Source: Procambarus clarkii
Taxonomy: Eukaryota > Arthropoda > Malacostraca > Decapoda > Cambaridae
Length of the DNA stretch: 64,000 nucleotides
Assembly: GCF_040958095.1 (NCBI RefSeq)
Contig: NC_091176.1
Coordinates: forward strand, 43,942,593-44,006,592
Reading direction: 5' to 3'
Part shown: piece after piece, positions 11,684-22,587 of the stretch
Layout: every line of letters starts with the position of its first letter
Position numbering within the stretch: position 1 is the first letter of the stretch
Notes under the pieces: generated by a model
What the model saw: the letters and a program-made list of their open reading frames with translations, nothing else
Told to the model about the DNA's origin: nothing
The model's database searches: none
Program-made: the position numbers and the translations under genes

Positions 11684-12340
11684 AAGAACATAAGAACAAA
11701 GGCAACTGCAGAAGGCCTGTTGGCCCATACGAGGCAGCTCCTATTTATAACCGCCCAATCCCACTCATATACATGTCCAACCCATGCTTGAAACAATCGA
11801 GGGACCCCACCTCCACAATGTTACGCGGCAATTGGTTCCACAAATCAACAACCCTGTTACTGAACCAGTATTTACACAAGTCTTTCCTAAATCTAAACTT
11901 ATCCAATTTATACCCATTGTTTCGTGTTCTGTCTTGTGTTGATACTTTTAATACCCTATTAATATCCCCTTTGTTATGTCCATTCACCCACTTGTAAACC
12001 TCAATCATGTCACCCCTAACTCTTCGACTTTCCAGTGAATGCAACTTAAGCTTTGTTAATCTTTCTTCATATGAAAGATTTCTAATTTGGGGAATTAACT
12101 TAGTCATCCTACGCTGGACACGTTCAAGTGAATTTATATCCATTCTATAATATGGCGACCAAAACTGAACTGCATAATCTAAATGGGGCCTAACTAGAGC
12201 AAGATATAGCTTGAGAACCACACCAGGTGTCTTGTTACTAACGCTGTGATTAATAAATCCAAGTGTCCGATTTGCCTTATTACGAACATTTATGCATTGA
12301 TTCTTTTGTTTTAAATTCTTACTAATCATAACTCCCAGAT
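11684..12340 (-). mobile_element. CR1 5'-truncated 3' fragment c4
   Basis: Octamer tail plus the last 200 or so codons of ORF2 (ends LGVMISKNLK). Its truncated 5' side abuts the 3' tail of the next unit at 12341. The frame is open over most of its length. Confidence 0.88.
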
Positions 12341-12410
12341 AAGAACATAAGAACATAAGAACAAAGGTAACTGCAGAAGGCCTATTGGCCCATACGAGGC
12401 AGCTCCTATT

Positions 12411-15347
12411 CTATAACCACCCAATCCCACTCATATACTTGTCCAACCCGTGCTTGAAACAATCGAGGGACCCCACCTCCACAATGTTACGCGGCAATTG
12501 GTTCCACAAATCAACAACCCTGTTACTGAACCAGTATTTACCCAAGTCTTTCCTAAATCTAAACTTATCCAATTTATACCCATTGTTTCGTGTTCTGTCC
12601 TGTGTTGATACTTTTAATACCCTATTAATATCCCCCCGGTTATGTCCATTCATCCACTTGTAAACCTCTATCATGTCACCCCTAACTCTTCGCCTTTCCA
12701 GTGAATGCAACTTAAGCTTTGTTAATCTTTCTTCATATGAAAGATTTCTAATTTGGGGAATTAACTTAGTCATCCTACGCTGGACACGTTCAAGTGAATT
12801 TATATCCATTCTATAATATGGCGACCAAAACTGAACTGCATAATCTAAATGGGGCCTAACTAGAGCAAGATATAGCTTGAGAACCACACCAGGTGTCTTG
12901 TTACTAACGCTGCGATTAATAAATCCAAGTGTCCGATTTGCCTTATTACGAACATTTATGCATTGATCCTTTTGTTTTAAATTCTTACTAATCATAACTC
13001 CCAGATCCCTTTCGCAATCCGACTTCGCAATCACAACACCATCTAGCTCGTATCTTGTAACTCTATCATCATTACCTAACCTCAGAACTTTACATTTATC
13101 AGCATTAAACTGCATCTGCCAATCCTTTGACCATTTCAAAACCCTATCTAGATCAACTTGAAGTGATAGTGAGTCCTCCTCCGAATTAATTTCCTTACCG
13201 ATTTTCGTATCATCGGCAAATTTGCAAATGTTGCTACTCAAACCTGAATCTAAATCATTTATATATATTATAAACAACAGAGGTCCCAGGACAGAGCCTT
13301 GAGGCACTCCACTTACAACATTTTCCCACTCTGACTTGATTCCATTTATACTAACTCTCTGTTTCCTTTGGTATAGCCATGCCCTAATCCAGCTTAATAT
13401 AGCACCCCCAATACCATGAGACTCTATCTTTTTAATCAGTCTTTCATGTGGCACTGTATCAAAAGCTTTGCTAAAGTCAAGGTATACTACATCGCAATCC
13501 TTACCACTATCAACTGCCTCAACAATGCTAGAATAAAAAGATAACAAATTTGTTAAACATGAACGGCCATTTATAAAACCATGTTGCGACTCAATTATTA
13601 ATTTATGTTTTTCAAGATGAAGACGAATTTTATTTGCTATTATAGATTCGAGTAACTTTCCCACAATAGACGTTAGGCTAATTGGTCGATAGTTAGACGC
13701 AAGTGATCTATCTCCTTTCTTAAAAACTGGTATCACATTAGCAACTTTCCAAAACTCTGGCACTCTGCCTGACTCTATTGATTTATTAAATATGGTTGAC
13801 AGTGGGTCACAAAGCTCCTCTTTGCATTCTTTAAGCACCCTGGCAAACACTTCATCCGGCCCTGGGGATTTGTTTGGTTTGAGTTTTACTATTTGTTTAA
13901 GAACATCCTCCCTGGTAACTGCTAAACTCGTCAACCTGTCCTCGTCCCCACCCACATAGACTTGTTCGGCTGAAGGCATATTGTTAAGTTCCTCTTTAGT
14001 AAATACAGATACAAAATATTTATTAAAAATACTACTGATCTCTTCATCACTATCTGTTATTTGACCTGTCTCAGTTTTTAATGGACCTATCCTTTCCCTA
14101 GTCTTAGTACGATATAACTGAAAAAACCCTTTAGGATTTGTCTTTGCTTGCCCTGCTATGCGAACTTCATAGTTTCTTTTTGCTTTCCTTATCTCTTTTT
14201 TAACATTTCTAACCAGTTGTACGAATTCCTGTTCTAAAGTGACCTCCCCATTTTTAATCCTTTTGTACCAAGCTCTCTTTTTACCTATAAGGTTCTTCAA
14301 ATTCTTTGTTATCCACTTTGGGTCATTAGTATTCGATCTATTCAATTTGTATGGTATACTACGTTCCTGTGCTTTGTTTAGAATATTCTTAAATAAGTTA
14401 TATATTGAATCCACATCGAAATCCCCATTTAAGTCACCTATCGCTGGGTTCATGTCTCGCTCCAAGACCGGCCCACACCCCATACCCAAGACTTTCCAAT
14501 CAATTTGACCCAAAAAATTTCTTAGGCTATTAAAATCAGCTTTTCGAAAATCTGGCACTTTAACAGAATTTTCTCCTACTGGTCTATTCCATTCTATGCT
14601 AAATCTGATTTCTTTGTGATCACTGCTCCCTAGCTCACTCCCTATTTCGATGTCATTAATTTGCGTTTCCCTGTTAGTTAACACTAAATCTAAAATATTA
14701 TTTTCCCGTGTTGGTTCCTTAATGTGTTGCGTAAGAAAGCAATCGTCAATTAATTCTAGAAAATCTTCTGCTTCACTATTCCCTGTTTTGTTCAACCAGT
14801 TTATTCCGCTAAAATTAAAGTCACCCATGACATAAATACTGTTAGATCTAGATGCTCTAGATATTTCATCCCATAGATGCTTTGCTTCCATTCTGTCTAA
14901 ATTTGGTGGCCTATATATTACTCCTATTATAATATTATTAGCTTTTTCGTTTAATTCAATCCAAATAGTTTCTGTGTGTGGCTCTGTTTTGATTCCCTCT
15001 TTGAGACTACATTTCAAATTGTCCCTAACATATATGGCTACTCCACCTCCTCGTCTAATATATCTATCTGTGTGAAATAGTTTAAATCCATATATTTGAT
15101 ATTCAGCTAATAGTTCTCTATTTTCTACATTCATCCACGTTTCGGTAAGTGCAATAATATCTATTTTTTTTGTGCAGACAAGAGCATTTAATTCGTTAAT
15201 TTTATTTCTTAGACTTCTACTATTAGTGTAATATACCCTAAGTGAATTGTTATTTTGCGGACCTTCTCTTTCCCTGATCGTTTTGCCAATTCCTTTCTCC
15301 CACAAACACATACTTTTATTACCTCCTTCCTCCAAATCAATTCCCAT
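12411..15347 (-). CDS. CR1 ORF2: AP endonuclease and reverse transcriptase
   Basis: 978-aa ORF from the ATG at 15347, 11 nt after the ORF1 stop. The frame is open upstream, but only through a TTG. The N-terminal apurinic-like endonuclease carries ALTETW (about 66-71), RGGGVAIYV, GVIYRPPN, GDFNF (about 175) and SDH (about 242). After a linker with a conserved PKWITKN stretch, the RT shows SPGPDEVF, NYRPISLTS, the catalytic YLDFSKAFD (about 632), GVPQGSVLGP (about 690) and FADDTKI (about 710). A C-terminal domain ends with WNQLPRN. The protein nicks the target and reverse-transcribes its own RNA there. All catalytic residues are present. A nearly identical ORF2 at 61547-64000 points to recent activity of this subfamily. 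Confidence 0.93.
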   Translation of the reverse strand: MGIDLEEGGNKSMCLWEKGIGKTIREREGPQNNNSLRVYYTNSRSLRNKINELNALVCTKKIDIIALTETWMNVENRELLAEYQIYGFKLFHTDRYIRRGGGVAIYVRDNLKCSLKEGIKTEPHTETIWIELNEKANNIIIGVIYRPPNLDRMEAKHLWDEISRASRSNSIYVMGDFNFSGINWLNKTGNSEAEDFLELIDDCFLTQHIKEPTRENNILDLVLTNRETQINDIEIGSELGSSDHKEIRFSIEWNRPVGENSVKVPDFRKADFNSLRNFLGQIDWKVLGMGCGPVLERDMNPAIGDLNGDFDVDSIYNLFKNILNKAQERSIPYKLNRSNTNDPKWITKNLKNLIGKKRAWYKRIKNGEVTLEQEFVQLVRNVKKEIRKAKRNYEVRIAGQAKTNPKGFFQLYRTKTRERIGPLKTETGQITDSDEEISSIFNKYFVSVFTKEELNNMPSAEQVYVGGDEDRLTSLAVTREDVLKQIVKLKPNKSPGPDEVFARVLKECKEELCDPLSTIFNKSIESGRVPEFWKVANVIPVFKKGDRSLASNYRPISLTSIVGKLLESIIANKIRLHLEKHKLIIESQHGFINGRSCLTNLLSFYSSIVEAVDSGKDCDVVYLDFSKAFDTVPHERLIKKIESHGIGGAILSWIRAWLYQRKQRVSINGIKSEWENVVSGVPQGSVLGPLLFIIYINDLDSGLSSNICKFADDTKIGKEINSEEDSLSLQVDLDRVLKWSKDWQMQFNADKCKVLRLGNDDRVTRYELDGVVIAKSDCERDLGVMISKNLKQKDQCINVRNKANRTLGFINRSVSNKTPGVVLKLYLALVRPHLDYAVQFWSPYYRMDINSLERVQRRMTKLIPQIRNLSYEERLTKLKLHSLERRRVRGDMIEVYKWMNGHNRGDINRVLKVSTQDRTRNNGYKLDKFRFRKDLGKYWFSNRVVDLWNQLPRNIVEVGSLDCFKHGLDKYMSGIGWL

Positions 15348-15358
15348 ACCTCTATCTA

Positions 15359-16210
15359 CTAACAGTTTAAACCCAAACAAACACCTCTAACCACTTCTTC
15401 TAACGAGTTCGCAACAGCAACAACCCCAGCTCTCGATAGATGCACCCCATCACGAGCATACATTTCATTTCTTCCATAGAAGTGTTCCCAGTTGTCTATG
15501 AAAGATATTGCATTTGATTTGCAATATCTTTCCAGCCGGCAATTGACACCAAGTGCCCTCGATATCCATTCATTTCCCACTCCCTTTCTTGGAAGAATGC
15601 CACATATGATCGGGATTCCTCCCTTGCTCCTAACTAACTCTATGGCTGTTTTATACCTCTGAATCAGTTCCTCACTCCTAACTCGACCAACATCATTTCC
15701 TCCCACGCTAATGCAAATAATGGGATTGTTCCCATTACCAGCCATAATATCATTCATGTTGTTTATAATATCACCAATGCCAGCTCCGGGATAGCAAACC
15801 CTTAACCTGTTCCCCCTATCTCTAGCACAAAACGTTCTATCCAAATACCTTATCTGGGAATCTCCCACAACTAATGTTTGCTTAGGTACTTCCTTTACTT
15901 TCTGAGGGGCCTGCGCTTCCTTTCTCTTCGTTGCTTTCCCTTTTGCGCGATCCACAGTCTCTCCACAGCACTCGTCCTCCAAAACGTCAAATGAATTAGA
16001 AGTTGCTATGGCGTTTGAAGGCGGCTTTATCAAAGTCTTCTTAAGGCCCCTGTCTTTCACAACTCTCCAAGACGAGGTCCCTTTACTGCTGGTCTCCTCC
16101 TTCGTTACTTCTCGTTGTTCTTTCAGCTGACGCACCTCCTCCCGCAGAAAGTCCAACTCTGTCCTCAGGGCTCCCTCTAGAGTCACCAGGTCCTTAACTA
16201 CAACTTCCAT
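15359..16210 (-). CDS. CR1 ORF1 protein, coiled coil plus SGNH esterase (type B)
   Basis: 283 aa from the ATG at 16210. Residues 1-35 form a Leu-heptad coiled coil and 36-110 are a basic, low-complexity linker. The SGNH hydrolase fold has GDSQ at 116-119 (Ser118), PGAGIGD at 141-147, GGND at 170-173 and DGVHLS at 254-259 (Asp254, His257). No zinc knuckle or RRM is seen, which fits the esterase-type ORF1 of the CR1 group. The stop (TAG) lies 11 nt before the ORF2 ATG, so ORF2 could be translated by termination-reinitiation; this is inference. The protein is identical to those at 18518-19369 and 21729-22580. Confidence 0.9.
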   Translation of the reverse strand: MEVVVKDLVTLEGALRTELDFLREEVRQLKEQREVTKEETSSKGTSSWRVVKDRGLKKTLIKPPSNAIATSNSFDVLEDECCGETVDRAKGKATKRKEAQAPQKVKEVPKQTLVVGDSQIRYLDRTFCARDRGNRLRVCYPGAGIGDIINNMNDIMAGNGNNPIICISVGGNDVGRVRSEELIQRYKTAIELVRSKGGIPIICGILPRKGVGNEWISRALGVNCRLERYCKSNAISFIDNWEHFYGRNEMYARDGVHLSRAGVVAVANSLEEVVRGVCLGLNC

Positions 16211-16217
16211 ATTGCAA

Positions 16218-18506
16218 GATCCCTTTCGCAATTCGACTTCGCAATCTCAACACCATCTAGCTCGTATCTTGTAACCCTATCATCATTACCTAACCTCAGA
16301 ACTTTACATTTATCAGCATTAAACTGCATCTGCCAATCCTTTGACCATTTCAAAACCCTATCTAGATCAACTTGAAGTGATAGTGAGTCCTCCTCCGAAT
16401 TAATTTCCCTACCGATTTTCGTATCATCGGCAAATTTGCAAATGTTGCTACTCAAACCTGAATCTAAATCATTTATATATATTATAAACAACAAAGGGCC
16501 CAGGACAGAGCCCTGAGGCACCCCACTTACAACATTTTCCCACTCTGACTTGACTCCATTTATACTAACTCTCTGTTTCCTTTGGTATAGCCATGCCCTA
16601 ATCCAGCTTAATATAGCACCCCCAATACCATGAGACTCTATCTTTTTAATCAGTCTTTCATGTGGCACTGTATCAAAAGCTTTGCTAAAGTCAAGGTATA
16701 CAACATCGCAATCCTTACCACTATCAACTGCCTCAACAATGCTAGAATAAAAAGATAACAAATTTGTTAAACATGAACGGCCATTTATAAAACCATGTTG
16801 CGACTCAATTATTAATTTATGTTTTTCAAGATGAAAACGAATTTTATTTGCTATTATAGATTCGAGTAACTTTCCCACAATAGACGTTAGGCTAATTGGT
16901 CGATAGACGCAAGTGATCTATCTCCTTTCTTAAAAACTGGTATCACATTAGCAACTTTCCAAAACTCTGGCACTCTGCCTGACTCTATTGATTAATTAAA
17001 TATGGTTGACAGTGGGTCACAAAGCTCCTCTTTGCATTCTTTAAGCACCCTGGCAAACACTTCATCCGGCCCTGGGGATTTGTTTGATTTGAGTTTTACT
17101 ATTTGTTTAAGAACATCCTCCCTAGTAACTGTTAAACTCATCAAGCTGTCCTCGTCCCCACCCATATAGACTTGTTCGGCTGAAGGCATATTGTTAAGTT
17201 CCTCTTTAGTAAATACAGATACAAAATATTTATTAAAAATACTACTCATCTCTTCATCACTATCTGTTATTTGACCTGTCTCAGTTTTTAATGGACCTAT
17301 CCTTTCCCTAGTCTTAGTACGATATAACTGAAAAAACCCTTTAGGATTTGTCTTTGCTTGCCCTGCTATGCGAACTTCATAGTTTCTTTTTGCTTTCCTT
17401 ATCTCTTTTTTAACATTTCTAACCAGTTGTACAAATTCCTGTTCTAAAGTGACCTCCCCATTTTTAATCCTTTTGTACCAAGCTCTCTTTTTACCTATAA
17501 GGTTCTTCAAATTCTTTGTTATCCACTTTGGGTCATTAGTATTCGATCTATTCAATTTGTATGGTATACTACGTTCCTGTGCTTTGTTTAGAATATTCTT
17601 AAATAAGTTATATATTGAATCCACATCGAAATCCCCATTTAAGTCACCTATCGCTGGGTTCATGTCTCGCTCCAAGACCGGCCCACACCCCATACCCAAG
17701 ACTTTCCAATCAATTTGACCCAAAAAATTTCTTAGGCTATTAAAATCAGCTTTTCGAAAATCTGGCACTTTAACAGAATTTTCTCCTACTGGTCTATTCC
17801 ATTCTATGCTAAATCTGATTTCTTTGTGATCACTGCTCCCTAGCTCACTCCCTATTTCGATGTCATTAATTTGCGTTTAATGTGTTGCGTAAGAAAGCAA
17901 TCGTCAATTAATTCTAGAAAATCTTCTGCTTCACTATTCCCTGTTTTGTTCAACCAGTTTATTCCGCTAAAATTAAAGTCACCCATGACATAAATACTGT
18001 TAGATCTAGATGCTCTAGATATTTCATCCCATAGATGCTTTGCTTCCATTCTGTCTAAATTTGGTGGCCTATATATTACTCCTATTATAATATTATTAGC
18101 TTTTTCGTTTAATTCAATCCAAATAGTTTCTGTGTGTGGCTCTGTTTTGATTCCCTCTTTGAGACTACATTTCAAATTGTCCCTAACATATATGGCTACT
18201 CCACCTCCTCGTCTAATATATCTATCTGTGTGAAATAGTTTAAATCCATATATTTGATATTCAGCTAATAGTTCTCTATTTTCTACATTCATCCACGTTT
18301 CGGTAAGTGCAATAATATCTATTTTTTTCTGTGCAGACAAGAGCATTTAATTCGTTAATTTTATTTCTTAGACTTCTACTATTAGTGTAATATACCCTAA
18401 GTGAATTGTTATTTTGCGGACCTTCTCTTTCCCTGATCGTTTTGCCAATTCCTTTCTCCCACAAACACATACTTTTATTACCTCCTTCCTCCAAATCAAT
18501 TCCCAT
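16218..18506 (-). pseudogene. CR1 ORF2, array unit 2 (dead, 3'-truncated)
   Basis: Endonuclease plus RT lacking everything after CERDL. Lesions are an extra T in a T-run near 18325 that shifts the endonuclease frame, a 52-bp deletion at 17877, an in-frame TAA near 16991 replacing a Lys codon after LSTIFN, and a 4-bp deletion near 16905 before NYRPIS. The catalytic boxes YLDFSKAFD and FADDTKI are themselves intact. Confidence 0.9.
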
Positions 18507-18517
18507 ACCTCTATCTA

Positions 18518-19369
18518 CTAACAGTTTAAACCCAAACAAACACCTCTAACCACTTCTTCTAACGAGTTCGCAACAGCAACAACCCCAGCTCTCGATAGAT
18601 GCACCCCATCACGAGCATACATTTCATTTCTTCCATAGAAGTGTTCCCAGTTGTCTATGAAAGATATTGCATTTGATTTGCAATATCTTTCCAGCCGGCA
18701 ATTGACACCAAGTGCCCTCGATATCCATTCATTTCCCACTCCCTTTCTTGGAAGAATGCCACATATGATCGGGATTCCTCCCTTGCTCCTAACTAACTCT
18801 ATGGCTGTTTTATACCTCTGAATCAGTTCCTCACTCCTAACTCGACCAACATCATTTCCTCCCACGCTAATGCAAATAATGGGATTGTTCCCATTACCAG
18901 CCATAATATCATTCATGTTGTTTATAATATCACCAATGCCAGCTCCGGGATAGCAAACCCTTAACCTGTTCCCCCTATCTCTAGCACAAAACGTTCTATC
19001 CAAATACCTTATCTGGGAATCTCCCACAACTAATGTTTGCTTAGGTACTTCCTTTACTTTCTGAGGGGCCTGCGCTTCCTTTCTCTTCGTTGCTTTCCCT
19101 TTTGCGCGATCCACAGTCTCTCCACAGCACTCGTCCTCCAAAACGTCAAATGAATTAGAAGTTGCTATGGCGTTTGAAGGCGGCTTTATCAAAGTCTTCT
19201 TAAGGCCCCTGTCTTTCACAACTCTCCAAGACGAGGTCCCTTTACTGCTGGTCTCCTCCTTCGTTACTTCTCGTTGTTCTTTCAGCTGACGCACCTCCTC
19301 CCGCAGAAAGTCCAACTCTGTCCTCAGGGCTCCCTCTAGAGTCACCAGGTCCTTAACTACAACTTCCAT
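18518..19369 (-). CDS. CR1 ORF1 (type B), array unit 2
   Basis: Uninterrupted 283-aa coiled-coil/SGNH-esterase ORF whose protein is identical to that of unit 1 (GDSQ, GGND and DGVHLS all present). The companion ORF2 is dead. Promoter sequence beyond a few bases of leader is lacking, because the unit begins inside another unit's RT. Confidence 0.85.
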   Translation of the reverse strand: MEVVVKDLVTLEGALRTELDFLREEVRQLKEQREVTKEETSSKGTSSWRVVKDRGLKKTLIKPPSNAIATSNSFDVLEDECCGETVDRAKGKATKRKEAQAPQKVKEVPKQTLVVGDSQIRYLDRTFCARDRGNRLRVCYPGAGIGDIINNMNDIMAGNGNNPIICISVGGNDVGRVRSEELIQRYKTAIELVRSKGGIPIICGILPRKGVGNEWISRALGVNCRLERYCKSNAISFIDNWEHFYGRNEMYARDGVHLSRAGVVAVANSLEEVVRGVCLGLNC

Positions 19370-19376
19370 ATTGCAA

Positions 19377-21717
19377 GATCCCTTTCGCAATTCGACTTCG
19401 CAATCTCAACACCATCTAGCTCGTATCTTGTAACCCTATCATCATTACCTAACCTCAGAACTTTACATTTATCAGCATTAAACTGCATCTGCCAATCCTT
19501 CGACCATATCAAAACCCTATCTAGATCAACTTGAAGTGATAGTGAGTCCTCCTCCGAATTAATTTCCCTACCGATTTTCGTATCATCGGCAAATTTGCAA
19601 ATGTTGCTACTCAAACCTGAATCTAAATCATTTATATATATTATAAACAACAAAGGGCCCAGGACAGAGCCCTGAGGCACCCCACTTACAACATTTTCCC
19701 ACTCTGACTTGACTCCATTTATACTAACTCTCTGTTTCCTTTGGTATAGCCATGCCCTAATCCAGCTTAATATAGCACCCCCAATACCAAGAGACTCTAT
19801 CTTTTTAATCAGTCTTTCATGTGGCACTGTATCAAAAGCTTTGCTAAAGTCAAAGTACACAACATCGCAATCCTTACCACTATCAACTGCCTCAAGAATG
19901 CTAGAATAAAAAGATAACAAATTTGTTAAACATGAACGGCCATTTATAAAACCATGTTGCGACTCAATTATTAATTTATGTTTTTCAAGATGAAAACGAA
20001 TTTTATTTGCTATTATAGATTCGAGTAACTTTCCCACAATAGACGTTAGGCTAATTGGTCGATAGACGCAAGTGATCTATCTCCTTTCTTAAAAACTGGT
20101 ATCACATTAGCAACTTTCCAAAACTCTGGCACTCTGCCTGACTCTATTGATTAATTAAATATGGTTGACAGTGGGTCACAAAGCTCCTCTTTGCATTCTT
20201 TAAGCACCCTGGCAAACACTTCATCCGGCCCTGGGGATTTGTTTGATTTGAGTTTTACTATTTGTTTAAGAACATCCTCCCTAGTAACTGTTAAACTCAT
20301 CAAGCTGTCCTCGTCCCCACCCATATAGACTTGTTCGGCTGAAGGCATATTGTTAAGTTCCTCTTTAGTAAATACAGATACAAAATATTTATTAAAAATA
20401 CTACTCATCTCTTCATCACTATCTGTTATTTGACCTGTCTCAGTTTTTAATGGACCTATCCTTTCCCTAGTCTTAGTACGATATAACTGAAAAAACCCTT
20501 TAGGATTTGTCTTTGCTTGCCCTGCTATGCGAACTTCATAGTTTCTTTTTGCTTTCCTTATCTCTTTTTTAACATTTCTAACCAGTTGTACAAATTCCTG
20601 TTCTAAAGTGACCTCCCCATTTTTAATCCTTTTGTACCAAGATCTCTTTTTACCTATAAGGTTCTTCAAATTCTTTGTTATCCACTTTGGGTCATTAGTA
20701 TTCGATCTATTCAATTTGTATGGTATACTACGTTCCTGTGCTTTGTTTAGAATATTCTTAAATAAGTTATATATTGAATCCACATCGAAATCCCCATTTA
20801 AGTCACCTATCGCTGGGTTCATGTCTCGCTCCAAGACCGGCCCACACCCCATACCCAAGACTTTCCAATCAATTTGACCCAAAAAATTTCTTAGGCTATT
20901 AAAATCAGCTTTTCGAAAATCTGGCACTTTAACAGAATTTTCTCCTACTGGTCTATTCCATTCTATGCTAAATCTGATTTCTTTGTGATCACTGCTCCCT
21001 AGCTCACTCCCTATTTCGATGTCATTAATTTGCGTTTCCCTGTTAGTTAACACTAAATCTAAAATATTATTTTCCCGTGTTGGTTCCTTAATGTGTTGCG
21101 TAAGAAAGCAATCGTCAATTAATTCTAGAAAATCTTCTGCTTCACTATTCCCTGTTTTGTTCAACCAGTTTATTCCGCTAAAATTAAAGTCACCCATGAC
21201 ATAAATACTGTTAGATCTAGATGCTCTAGATATTTCATCCCATAGATGCTTTGCTTCCATTCTGTCTAAATTTGGTGGCCTATATATTACTCCTATTATA
21301 ATATTATTAGCTTTTTCGTTTAATTCAATCCAAATAGTTTCTGTGTGTGGCTCTGTTTTGATTCCCTCTTTGAGACTACATTTCAAATTGTCCCTAACAT
21401 ATATGGCTACTCCACCTCCTCGTCTAATATATCTATCTGTGTGAAATAGTTTAAATCCATATATTTGATATTCAGCTAATAGTTCTCTATTTTCTACATT
21501 CATCCACGTTTCGGTAAGTGCAATAATATCTATTTTTTTCTGTGCAGACAAGAGCATTTAATTCGTTAATTTTATTTCTTAGACTTCTACTATTAGTGTA
21601 ATATACCCTAAGTGAATTGTTATTTTGCGGACCTTCTCTTTCCCTGATCGTTTTGCCAATTCCTTTCTCCCACAAACACATACTTTTATTACCTCCTTCC
21701 TCCAAATCAATTCCCAT
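19377..21717 (-). pseudogene. CR1 ORF2, array unit 3 (dead, 3'-truncated)
   Basis: Same architecture and the same three lesions as unit 2 (T-run frameshift near 21536, TAA near 20150, 4-bp deletion near 20065), but without the 52-bp deletion. The endonuclease to linker segment (20151-21557) is one 468-aa open frame. Small private changes include an A-to-S change at GKKRAW. Confidence 0.9.
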
Positions 21718-21728
21718 ACCTCTATCTA

Positions 21729-22580
21729 CTAACAGTTTAAACCCAAACAAACACCTCTAACCACTTCTTCTAACGAGTTCGCAACAGCAACAACCCCAGC
21801 TCTCGATAGATGCACCCCATCACGAGCATACATTTCATTTCTTCCATAGAAGTGTTCCCAGTTGTCTATGAAAGATATTGCATTTGATTTGCAATATCTT
21901 TCCAGCCGGCAATTGACACCAAGTGCCCTCGATATCCATTCATTTCCCACTCCCTTTCTTGGAAGAATGCCACATATGATCGGGATTCCTCCCTTGCTCC
22001 TAACTAACTCTATGGCTGTTTTATACCTCTGAATCAGTTCCTCACTCCTAACTCGACCAACATCATTTCCTCCCACGCTAATGCAAATAATGGGATTGTT
22101 CCCATTACCAGCCATAATATCATTCATGTTGTTTATAATATCACCAATGCCAGCTCCGGGATAGCAAACCCTTAACCTGTTCCCCCTATCTCTAGCACAA
22201 AACGTTCTATCCAAATACCTTATCTGGGAATCTCCCACAACTAATGTTTGCTTAGGTACTTCCTTTACTTTCTGAGGGGCCTGCGCTTCCTTTCTCTTCG
22301 TTGCTTTCCCTTTTGCGCGATCCACAGTCTCTCCACAGCACTCGTCCTCCAAAACGTCAAATGAATTAGAAGTTGCTATGGCGTTTGAAGGCGGCTTTAT
22401 CAAAGTCTTCTTAAGGCCCCTGTCTTTCACAACTCTCCAAGACGAGGTCCCTTTACTGCTGGTCTCCTCCTTCGTTACTTCTCGTTGTTCTTTCAGCTGA
22501 CGCACCTCCTCCCGCAGAAAGTCCAACTCTGTCCTCAGGGCTCCCTCTAGAGTCACCAGGTCCTTAACTACAACTTCCAT
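21729..22580 (-). CDS. CR1 ORF1 (type B), array unit 3
   Basis: Third identical copy of the 283-aa coiled-coil/SGNH-esterase ORF, complete from ATG to TAG. The context is the same as in unit 2. Confidence 0.85.
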   Translation of the reverse strand: MEVVVKDLVTLEGALRTELDFLREEVRQLKEQREVTKEETSSKGTSSWRVVKDRGLKKTLIKPPSNAIATSNSFDVLEDECCGETVDRAKGKATKRKEAQAPQKVKEVPKQTLVVGDSQIRYLDRTFCARDRGNRLRVCYPGAGIGDIINNMNDIMAGNGNNPIICISVGGNDVGRVRSEELIQRYKTAIELVRSKGGIPIICGILPRKGVGNEWISRALGVNCRLERYCKSNAISFIDNWEHFYGRNEMYARDGVHLSRAGVVAVANSLEEVVRGVCLGLNC

Positions 22581-22587
22581 ATTGCAA

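Larger units (their letters stand above)
12341..16217 (-). mobile_element. CR1-like LINE, near full length (array unit 1)
   Basis: About 3.9 kb with 3' octamer tail (AAGAACAT)n, 3' UTR with the GGCCAATAGGCCTTCTGCAG motif, intact ORF2 and intact ORF1. Just upstream of the ORF1 ATG it is fused to RT sequence of the next unit, so any longer 5' UTR is absent. It looks coding-competent, with no visible lesion in either ORF. Confidence 0.92.
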